A DNA stretch of 5,086 bases from a bacterium (GTDB lineage: Bacteria; Bdellovibrionota; FAC87; UBA2466): positions 1 to 5,086 of the forward strand of contig JAIEOG010000073.1 in NCBI GenBank assembly GCA_019750655.1. Reading direction: 5' to 3'. Below, in pieces: positions 1 through 5,086 of this stretch. How positions within the stretch are numbered: position 1 is the stretch's first letter; each line of letters opens with the position of its first letter. Below the pieces are notes generated by a model that saw only the letters and a list, made by a program, of their open reading frames with translations, was not told where the DNA came from and made no database searches. The position numbers and the translations under genes were made by a program.

Positions 1-5
1 GGAGA
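1..5 (+). promoter_or_regulatory. Ribosome binding site of the antiporter gene
   Basis: GGAGA lies four bases upstream of the ATG at 10. It supports that ATG as the start over the in-frame ATG at 22, which has no comparable purine-rich stretch at the right distance. The window begins here, so the promoter and any upstream operon member are not visible. Confidence 0.6.
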
Positions 6-9
6 ATCC

Positions 10-1392
10 ATGGCGCGTTTAATGTCCGGTAACAAGCTGCAGACGTTTCTGCTCTACTTCGCGATGGTCATAGGGACCGTGCTTGCTTACCTGGCGATTG
101 ACCAAAACGGCAGCACGCTGGCAGTTCCGGGTGGGGCATTGAAGCAAGTCGCCGGCGGCGGTGAGCAGATCAACAATCTGCTGCACGTGCTTTTGGCGCT
201 CTGCGTGGTGATCATCACCGCGAGGGCGATGGGCGCCGCTTTCAAATTGCTCGGCCAACCACCGGTGATTGGAGAAGTGATCGGGGGCATCTTACTCGGC
301 CCTTCCTTCTTGGGAGCCGTCGCTCCCGAACTACGCTTGGCACTCTTGCCTCCCTCTGCCATGCCCTTCTTAAGCGTCATCGCGCAGCTGGGTGTGATTT
401 TCTACATGTTCGTCGTGGGGCTGGAGCTAGATCTCAAAGTTTTACGCCGGAGCGGTCATGTCGCTTTAGCGATTTCCCATGCGAGCATTGTGGTGCCCTT
501 TTTGCTAGGGGCCGGGGCTGCTCTGTGGATTTATACGGGCTTTGCGCCCCATGGGGTTTCCTTCACGAGTTTCTCGCTCTTTCTGGGCGTGTCGATGTCC
601 ATCACCGCCTTTCCGGTGCTCGCCCGGATTTTGACGGATAAGGGCATCCAAAAAACCCAGCTCGGGACGATTGCCCTGACCTGTGCTGCGGTCGATGACG
701 TAACCGCCTGGTGCTTGCTCGCCTTTGTCGTAAGCATCGTGCAGGCGAAAGTCGGCGGCGCGGTCATCACCCTGGTCCTGACAGTGGTGTACATCGCCGG
801 CATGTTCTTGATCGCAGGCCCGCTCGTCCGGCGCTTCGTCCCTTTTATTGAGAAATTCGATCGCTTAACGGAAGGCGGCGCAGCCATCTTCTTTGTGGGC
901 CTTTTAGTGTCTGCTCTAGCCACGGAGTTTATCGGCATCCACGCAATCTTCGGGGCATTCTTGCTGGGCGCGATCACCCCTCACGATAGCCGCGTGGCTC
1001 ACGAATTGACTGACCGTATCCAGGATCTTGTCCAGATTCTTTTCCTGCCTGCCTTTTTCGCATTTACGGGAATGCGTACGCAGTTTGGACTTTTGTCGAC
1101 CACGGAAGACTGGGTGGTTTGTGGCGCTTTGATCTTAGTCGCTTCCATCGGAAAGTTTGGCGGCACGATTTTCGCGGCACGCCTCTCGGGTTTGAAATGG
1201 CGGGAATCCGCTATCTTGGGAGTGCTCATGAACACTCGCGGGTTGGTGGAGCTTATTGTGCTCAATTTGGGCTTGGATCTAGGAGTGATTGACTCGCGCG
1301 TATTCACCATGCTGGTGTTTATGGCGCTGGTCACCACTTTCGCAACGGCACCCGTTCTGCATCTCTTGATGCGGAAACGCCCGTTGCCCTAG
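10..1392 (+). CDS. CPA2-family cation:proton antiporter, CHX-like, without RCK/TrkA domain
   Basis: This is an inner-membrane antiporter of the Na+/H+ exchanger superfamily (CPA2), expected to swap Na+ or K+ for protons in pH and cation homeostasis. The 460-residue product is almost entirely hydrophobic. A first membrane segment lies at about residues 12-30, followed by a short polar loop and then the exchanger core from about residue 55 to the end. Visible family motifs are GQPPVIGEVIGGILLGPS (82-99), FVVGLELDL (134-142), SMSITAFPVLARIL (195-208), the ion-binding pair VDD with D229 and D230, GIHAIFGAFLLGAITP (309-324) and MNTRGLVELIVLNLGLDLG (407-425). The motif order and the GVSMSITAFPVLARIL block resemble the plant CHX / yeast Kha1 branch. 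KefB/KefC proteins carry a C-terminal RCK/TrkA-N domain; this one ends about ten residues after its last membrane segment. The double aspartate is known from electrogenic CPA2 members such as NapA, so electrogenic exchange is a reasonable inference. Ion specificity cannot be read from the sequence. The CoA-transferase genes follow after 8 bases. Confidence 0.93.
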   Translation: MARLMSGNKLQTFLLYFAMVIGTVLAYLAIDQNGSTLAVPGGALKQVAGGGEQINNLLHVLLALCVVIITARAMGAAFKLLGQPPVIGEVIGGILLGPSFLGAVAPELRLALLPPSAMPFLSVIAQLGVIFYMFVVGLELDLKVLRRSGHVALAISHASIVVPFLLGAGAALWIYTGFAPHGVSFTSFSLFLGVSMSITAFPVLARILTDKGIQKTQLGTIALTCAAVDDVTAWCLLAFVVSIVQAKVGGAVITLVLTVVYIAGMFLIAGPLVRRFVPFIEKFDRLTEGGAAIFFVGLLVSALATEFIGIHAIFGAFLLGAITPHDSRVAHELTDRIQDLVQILFLPAFFAFTGMRTQFGLLSTTEDWVVCGALILVASIGKFGGTIFAARLSGLKWRESAILGVLMNTRGLVELIVLNLGLDLGVIDSRVFTMLVFMALVTTFATAPVLHLLMRKRPLP

Positions 1393-1399
1393 AGGGAAG
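1391..1399 (+). promoter_or_regulatory. Ribosome binding site of CoA-transferase subunit A
   Basis: AGAGGGAAG overlaps the antiporter stop codon (TAG at 1390-1392) and ends one base before the ATG at 1401. The AGAGG core is five bases from the start. Its overlap with the upstream stop suggests that the two genes share a transcript and may be translationally coupled. Confidence 0.6.
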
Positions 1400-1400
1400 T

Positions 1401-2096
1401 ATGAACAAGCTTGTGAAAAACGCCGCTGAGGCGGTGGCAGACATCCCCGATAATGCGGTCCTCGCTCTGGGCGGTTTTGGTCTCTGCGGCATTCCTGAAA
1501 ACTGCATCGCAGCACTCGTTGAAAAAGGCGTGAAGGGCCTCACCTGCATTTCCAATAACGCGGGCGTGGATGGTTTCGGTATTGGGCTAATGCTCGAACG
1601 CGGCCAGGTTAAGAAAATGATCTCGAGCTACGTCGGCGAGAACCAGCTTTTCGAACAGCTCGTGCTCTCCGGGAAACTCGAACTCGAGCTCACGCCCCAA
1701 GGCACACTTGCGGAAAAACTCCGCGCAGGTGGGGCAGGAATTCCGGCTTTCTATACGCCCACGGGCTTCGGCACCCAAATCGCGGAAGGCAAAGAAACGC
1801 GTGAGTTCAACGGCCGGCAATATGTTCTGGAGCGATCGCTGTTCGCGGATTTCTCGATCGTGAAAGCCTGGAAAGCCGACACGGCCGGCAACCTCGTTTT
1901 CCGCGGCACCGCCCGTAACTTCAACCCGATGATCGCCACGGCAAGCTACCGCACCATTGCGGAGGTAGAACACCTCGTGCCCGCGGGCGAATTGGATCCC
2001 GACCACATTCACGTGCCAGGGATTTACGTGAAACGCCTTTTCCAGGGCGTGGGCTACCAAAAGCGCATTGAAAAGCGCACGACAAGGAAAGCGTAA
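1401..2096 (+). CDS. scoA: 3-oxoacid CoA-transferase, subunit A
   Basis: This is the alpha subunit of a heteromeric family I CoA-transferase, which moves CoA between succinyl-CoA or an acyl-CoA and acetoacetate or a similar 3-oxoacid in the cytosol. Its 231 residues match the usual subunit A length. Residues 17-32 (DNAVLALGGFGLCGIP) fit the family I signature 1, with the GGF at 24-26 and a conserved Gly-x-Pro end. Further family blocks are SNNAG (51-55), SSYVGEN (75-81), the ELTPQGTLAEKLRAGGAGIPAF region (96-117), FYTPTGFGT (117-125) and RGTARNFNP (168-176). The stop codon TAA shares its last base with the ATG of subunit B, the normal arrangement for two subunits made in equal amounts. Family membership is very secure. 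The substrate is not: SCOT (succinyl-CoA), AtoDA (acetate/butyrate) and related enzymes share these motifs, and no thiolase or hydroxybutyrate dehydrogenase gene is present to decide. The symbol is used in the sense of succinyl/acetoacetyl-type subunit A. Confidence 0.95.
   Translation: MNKLVKNAAEAVADIPDNAVLALGGFGLCGIPENCIAALVEKGVKGLTCISNNAGVDGFGIGLMLERGQVKKMISSYVGENQLFEQLVLSGKLELELTPQGTLAEKLRAGGAGIPAFYTPTGFGTQIAEGKETREFNGRQYVLERSLFADFSIVKAWKADTAGNLVFRGTARNFNPMIATASYRTIAEVEHLVPAGELDPDHIHVPGIYVKRLFQGVGYQKRIEKRTTRKA
2084..2090 (+). promoter_or_regulatory. Ribosome binding site of CoA-transferase subunit B
   Basis: AAGGAAA lies inside the 3' end of the subunit A gene, five bases before the ATG at 2096. 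With the TAATG overlap it supports reinitiation by the same ribosome and fixes the start of subunit B. Confidence 0.55.
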
Positions 2097-2755
2097 TGGC
2101 ACTTTCTCGTGAGGATATCGCCCGTCGAATCGCGCTTGAGCTCAAGGATGGCTACTACGTCAATCTCGGGATCGGCATTCCGACGCTCGTTGCGAACTAT
2201 ATTCCCAAGGGCATCCACGTTGTTTTGCAGAGCGAGAATGGTTTGCTCGGTGTTGGACCTTACCCGACTGAAAGCGAAGTCGATTCCGATATCATCAACG
2301 CCGGCAAAGAGACGGTGACGACTCTTGCGGGTTCGGCTTTTTTTTCCAGCGCCGATTCCTTTGCGATGATCCGGGGCGGCCATGTGGACCTAACGGTGCT
2401 GGGCGCGATGGAAGTCGACGAGAAGGGCAGCATCGCCAACTGGATGATCCCGGGCAAAATGGTCAAAGGCATGGGGGGCGCCATGGATCTCGTAGCGGGT
2501 GCCCGCAATGTCATCGTGGCCATGCAACACGTTTCCAAAAGTGGCGAGAGCAAAGTCTTGCCGGCCTGCAAACTCCCGCTCACGGGTGTAGGCATCGTGA
2601 AGAAGATCGTCTCCGAACTAGCGGTAATCGACGTTACGCCTCAGGGCTTGGTTTTGCGCGAGCGCGCGCCGGGCGTGAGCGTCGAAGAAATCGTGAAAGC
2701 GACAGCCGCGCGCCTCACCGTCCCTGCGTCGGTACCCGAAATCCGCCTCGCTTGA
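2096..2755 (+). CDS. scoB: 3-oxoacid CoA-transferase, subunit B (catalytic)
   Basis: This is the beta subunit of the same CoA-transferase and carries the catalytic glutamate that forms the enzyme-CoA thioester intermediate in this family. Its 219 residues are the normal length. Residues 22-30 (VNLGIGIPT) and LQSENG (44-49) are diagnostic, with E47 as the expected nucleophile. Later blocks are GPYP (54-57), INAGKETVT (67-75), GGHVDLTVLGAMEVDEKGS (94-112), NWMIPGKMVKGMGGAMDLV (115-133), KVLPACKLPLTG (153-164) and the VIDVTPQGLVLRE region (177-189). All key residues are present, so the enzyme should be active as a heteromer with subunit A. The gene contains an eight-base T run at 2338-2345, encoding part of A81-F82-F83-S84. 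The next gene starts 34 bases after the stop. As with subunit A, succinyl-CoA:acetoacetate transfer is the most likely reaction, but an acetate/butyrate-type donor cannot be excluded. Confidence 0.95.
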   Translation: MALSREDIARRIALELKDGYYVNLGIGIPTLVANYIPKGIHVVLQSENGLLGVGPYPTESEVDSDIINAGKETVTTLAGSAFFSSADSFAMIRGGHVDLTVLGAMEVDEKGSIANWMIPGKMVKGMGGAMDLVAGARNVIVAMQHVSKSGESKVLPACKLPLTGVGIVKKIVSELAVIDVTPQGLVLRERAPGVSVEEIVKATAARLTVPASVPEIRLA

Positions 2756-2780
2756 CCCTGCTGCCCAGTTCCCCTAGTTT
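2752..2780 (+). promoter_or_regulatory. Weak candidate sigma-70-type promoter before the unknown gene
   Basis: TTGACC (2752-2757) matches the -35 consensus at five of six positions. TAGTTT (2775-2780) matches the most conserved -10 positions 1, 2 and 6 only. The spacer is exactly 17 bases. Transcription would begin near 2787, almost on top of the ATG at 2790, which would favour one of the downstream starts of the next gene (2826 or 2871) for transcripts made here. A match of this quality can arise by chance, and promoter consensus in this organism is unknown. Confidence 0.22.
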
Positions 2781-2782
2781 CT

Positions 2783-2787
2783 GAGGA
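2783..2787 (+). promoter_or_regulatory. Possible ribosome binding site of the unknown gene
   Basis: GAGGA ends only two bases before the ATG at 2790, closer than usual. A second purine run, GGGGA at 2816-2820, sits five bases before an in-frame ATG at 2826, and AGG at 2860-2862 sits eight bases before an in-frame ATG at 2871. The start of this gene is therefore not settled by ribosome binding sites. Confidence 0.3.
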
Positions 2788-2789
2788 CC

Positions 2790-3389
2790 ATGGGGGGAAT
2801 TTTGTACCGGCTTTTGGGGATTTTAATGGTGCTTGGAGGCACTCTGGCGCGGGCCCACCAGGCTAGACCGATGCCCCTATATTTGGTTTCGCCCTCCGCT
2901 CTCGGAGCCCTTCAACAGGCCAATGCCGATGCTTACGCCTTCTACGATTGGACGGGTATCGGGGAAATTGGGCAAGGCCACGCCGTCTTCAATGCAGAGC
3001 GCCTGGAAGGAGTGTTCTTTGAAGTGGTCGGCCAGCCCGGCGTGAACCGGCTGATTTTACGGCCTGCCTCAGCTCAAGAAACGGTTCAAACGGTGCGCGC
3101 TTTGGTTGGGGCGCTAGTGACGGCAAAACCCAAGCAACTAGTCTTTCACTTTCCCGATGCGGATAGTGCCACTCGGAAGGGGCTCGTGGACATTCTGGTG
3201 CACGCAGGGTACCCCGCGGCACACATGGATCATGAAGTCGCCTTTTTGCAGACGAGGGGTAAGCACTATGTGCCCCGTTTTGGAACGCAGGAACTAAGAG
3301 TTTCTTGGACCTTTCCCACAACACACTGCCCCCAGATCGTGGTAGATCCGCACCAGACGCCGACAGACACCGATACCTGGACGCACTGA
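2790..3389 (+). CDS. Unknown protein, possible signal peptide or GNAT-like fold
   Basis: I do not recognise this 199-residue protein. Read from 2790, it begins like a Sec signal peptide: R7, a hydrophobic stretch at 8-20 and an Ala-Arg-Ala at 20-22 that could be a signal peptidase site, leaving about 177 residues outside the cytoplasm. Read instead from the in-frame ATG at 2871 (M28), it would be a cytosolic protein of 172 residues. The body has a plausible alternating pattern: strands at about 66-81 and 86-93, helix 95-114, strand 115-122, helix 126-140 ending in HAGYP (138-142), strand 148-156. That order resembles the second half of a GNAT acetyltransferase, but the acetyl-CoA loop (R/Q-x-x-G-x-G/A) is not evident, so this is only a hypothesis. 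The C-terminus is Thr/Asp-rich (190-199) and there is a single cysteine, C180. The gene uses AGA, AGG and ACA codons somewhat freely. Its TGA overlaps the next ATG by one base (TGATG), implying co-translation with the RNA-modification fusion gene. Coding status is likely from the long open frame and the overlap; function is unknown. Confidence 0.7.
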   Translation: MGGILYRLLGILMVLGGTLARAHQARPMPLYLVSPSALGALQQANADAYAFYDWTGIGEIGQGHAVFNAERLEGVFFEVVGQPGVNRLILRPASAQETVQTVRALVGALVTAKPKQLVFHFPDADSATRKGLVDILVHAGYPAAHMDHEVAFLQTRGKHYVPRFGTQELRVSWTFPTTHCPQIVVDPHQTPTDTDTWTH

Positions 3390-5086
3390 TGACTGCTACG
3401 GATGAGTTCTTAAATTATTCCGCGTACCGCTTTGCCCCGCTTTCGGGCCTTAAAGAACTGCGCGTTTCGCTCTTGGAAAAAGGGGCGCAAGCCCAGCTAA
3501 AAGGCACCATCCTATTGAGCACAGAGGGGATTAATCTATTCGTGGCAGGCCGTCCGGAAGCCGCGCGTGCACTGCTTGCAGAAATCCGTCGGGTGCCCGG
3601 TCTCGAAGACCTCAATCCTAAAGAAAGCTTTAGTGACCACCAACCCTTCACGCGTCTGCTCGTGCGTATTAAACGCGAGATCATTGCGTTTGGCGTCGAC
3701 GGGATTGAACCCGGCAAGCGAACGTCTCCCAAACTACCGGCCCAAGAACTCAAGAAGTGGTTCGACGAAGGGCGCGAGTTTTTCCTCCTCGATACGCGTA
3801 ATGACTATGAGATCAAGCTCGGTACATTCCGGGGCGCTGCGGATCTCGGCATTAAGCACTTCCGGGATTTTCCCAAAGCGAGCCAGGGGCTTTCCGAAGA
3901 GGCGAAGAAAAAGCCGTTGGTGATGTTTTGCACGGGTGGGATCCGTTGCGAAAAAGCGGGGCCCTATCTCGAGAGCCAAGGCTTTGAGCAGGTCTATCAG
4001 CTAGATGGCGGCATTTTGAAATATTTCGAAGAATGCGGCAGCGCACATTACGACGGGGAATGTTTCGTTTTCGATCAGCGCGTGGGATTGGACCCAAGCC
4101 TGCAGGAAACGCCTTCGACCCAGTGTTTTGTCTGCCTCGAGCCGCTGAGCGCCGCGGATCAGCAAGACAGCCGCTATACTCTGGGCCGTTCGTGCCCGTT
4201 CTGTTTTAAAACCAGCGAAGAACAAATGGCGCTCGCTATTGATCGGCGCCACGCTCTCTTGCGGCACGCTACCACGCCCTTGCCGGGCAGCGAGCCCTAT
4301 GAAAACCGCCGGCCACTCGACGTACCAGCACGCCTTGCGGGCGCCACGCTCGTGGATTTTCTCTGCGGGATCTTGCCGCACGTGTCTCGGACCTTTTGGG
4401 AACAGCAGGCCGCCAACGGAAGGTTGGTCGACCGGCAGGACCGTGCTGTGAGCGCAGAGTCCCGTGTGACCCCGGGAGAGCGCTATTTCCACCGCATGCC
4501 TCTCGAAAGCGAGCCCCCGGTGAATGCCGATATCCGCGTAGTTTACGAGGATGGTGCGATCGTCGTTTTAGAAAAACCTGCACCTTTGCCTGTGCACCCT
4601 TGTGGGCGTTTCAACCGCAATTCCTTGCAGCGCATTTTGGAAAAAGCCTACGCTCCTCAGAAGCCACATGCAGCGCACCGTCTAGATTCCAGCACTTCAG
4701 GTCTTATGGTGTTTGCCCGCACCCGCCGTCTAGCAGGGCTCTTGCAGCCACAGTTTGAAAAAGGCGAAGTAGAAAAGAGGTACCTCGCACGCGTGCACGG
4801 CCACCCACCTGAAGATGCCTTTGAATGCACTTTGCCGATCAGCGAAGAGGTCGGAGAAATCGGTTCTCGTACGGCTTCTGCTTCGGGCCTGCCATCGCAT
4901 ACTCTCTTCCGAGTGCAGGAGCGTTTCTCCGATGGTACTTCTCTTTTAGAAATCCGCCCGCTCACGGGCCGCACGAACCAAATTCGTGTCCACTTATGGG
5001 AAATGGGGTGGCCGATATGTGGGGATTTGCTTTATCTACCGGGGCGAAAACTCGGCCAGGCGCAGACGACGTCTTTAGACGGCCCG
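3389..5086 (+). CDS. TrhO-type rhodanese fused to S4-like and RluA pseudouridine synthase domains (3' end cut)
   Basis: This is one frame of 566 codons with no stop, running off the window. Residues 1-275 are a complete TrhO/YceA-type protein, the family that hydroxylates tRNA U34 using a rhodanese domain. Visible are the N-terminal domain with STEGINLFVAG (44-54) and RLLVRIKREIIAFGVDGI (89-106), the rhodanese domain with LLDTRNDYE (133-141) and the active loop CTGGIRC (C181 as the expected catalytic cysteine, C187 second), then QLDGGILKYFEECG (204-217), and a C-terminal CxxC pair (246/249 and 269/272) that may bind metal. After a linker, residues 309-369 look like a divergent S4 RNA-binding domain. 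From about 380 follows an RluA-family pseudouridine synthase: YEDGAIVVLEKPAPLPVHP (386-404), HRLDSSTSGLMVFAR (430-444) with catalytic D433, and LTGRTNQIRVHLWEMGWP (525-542). In TGRTN, N530 replaces the more usual His. Only the last few dozen residues are probably missing. There is no clear ribosome binding site before 3389, so translation probably depends on the upstream TGATG overlap. Domain identities are secure; RNA targets are inferred. Confidence 0.92.
   Translation, partial: MTATDEFLNYSAYRFAPLSGLKELRVSLLEKGAQAQLKGTILLSTEGINLFVAGRPEAARALLAEIRRVPGLEDLNPKESFSDHQPFTRLLVRIKREIIAFGVDGIEPGKRTSPKLPAQELKKWFDEGREFFLLDTRNDYEIKLGTFRGAADLGIKHFRDFPKASQGLSEEAKKKPLVMFCTGGIRCEKAGPYLESQGFEQVYQLDGGILKYFEECGSAHYDGECFVFDQRVGLDPSLQETPSTQCFVCLEPLSAADQQDSRYTLGRSCPFCFKTSEEQMALAIDRRHALLRHATTPLPGSEPYENRRPLDVPARLAGATLVDFLCGILPHVSRTFWEQQAANGRLVDRQDRAVSAESRVTPGERYFHRMPLESEPPVNADIRVVYEDGAIVVLEKPAPLPVHPCGRFNRNSLQRILEKAYAPQKPHAAHRLDSSTSGLMVFARTRRLAGLLQPQFEKGEVEKRYLARVHGHPPEDAFECTLPISEEVGEIGSRTASASGLPSHTLFRVQERFSDGTSLLEIRPLTGRTNQIRVHLWEMGWPICGDLLYLPGRKLGQAQTTSLDGP

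Noticed and set aside
547..556. Perfect 10-base palindrome CCCCATGGGG
   Set aside because: It lies within the antiporter gene and encodes Pro-His-Gly in an extramembrane loop. It is short, single-copy and expected by chance.
1587..2102. Minus-strand open frame of 171 codons
   Set aside because: It lies entirely opposite the well-supported CoA-transferase subunit A gene. Its translation shows no domain motif, and long antisense frames are expected in GC-rich coding DNA.
2756..2789. Possible rho-independent terminator after the CoA-transferase genes
   Set aside because: The 34-base gap has no GC-rich inverted repeat and no terminal T run, so read-through into the next gene is likely.
2829..2842. 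Small inverted repeat GTGC...GCAC with a six-base loop
   Set aside because: The stem is only four base pairs with no following T run and lies in a probable coding region. It is not a credible terminator.
4214..4312. Two separate genes instead of a fusion
   Set aside because: There is no stop codon or frame change between the TrhO and RluA parts. The only internal candidate start nearby (4226) lacks a good ribosome binding site. A single gene is the simplest reading.
4001..4492. Minus-strand open frame of 163 codons
   Set aside because: It is antisense to the TrhO C-terminal region and S4-like segment of the fusion gene. I see no recognisable motif and no ribosome binding site pattern.
4239..4758. 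Two plus-strand open frames (4239-4451 and 4396-4758) across the fusion junction
   Set aside because: They overlap the fusion frame in another phase. Their translations are Arg/Pro/Ser-rich without motifs, whereas the fusion frame carries continuous family signatures on both sides.

Overview
The window is a compact stretch of bacterial chromosome with five genes, all on the + strand. There is almost no non-coding DNA: intergenic gaps are 8 and 34 bases, and two stop/start pairs overlap by one base. By eye the G+C content is in the mid-to-upper 50s. I see no tRNA, rRNA, CRISPR array, insertion sequence, integrase, attachment site or origin. The organism is probably Gram-negative. The TrhO-like half of the last gene and the overall gene content would fit the Planctomycetes-Verrucomicrobia neighbourhood, but this is a weak impression from memory and not a call.

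Layout. Positions 10-1392 encode a CPA2/CHX-like cation:proton antiporter with no cytoplasmic regulatory domain. Positions 1401-2096 and 2096-2755 encode the A and B subunits of a 3-oxoacid (succinyl-CoA or acetoacetate type) CoA-transferase. Both family signatures are intact, including the catalytic glutamate of subunit B. Positions 2790-3389 encode an unrecognised protein of about 199 residues. It is either exported through an N-terminal signal peptide or, if translation starts further downstream, is a small cytosolic protein with a GNAT-like order of predicted secondary structure. From 3389 to the end of the window runs one uninterrupted reading frame of 566 codons, still open at the edge. 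It joins a TrhO-type rhodanese (tRNA U34 hydroxylase family), an S4-like segment and an RluA-type pseudouridine synthase in one polypeptide.

How the genes may work together. Spacing suggests at least one operon from the antiporter through the CoA-transferase, and tight coupling of the unknown gene to the fusion gene. A weak candidate promoter sits in the 34-base gap and could separate an energy/ion module (antiporter plus ketoacid activation) from an RNA-modification module. The TrhO-S4-RluA fusion is the most interesting item: two RNA uridine-modifying activities are tied together, and in characterised relatives both can act in the tRNA anticodon loop.
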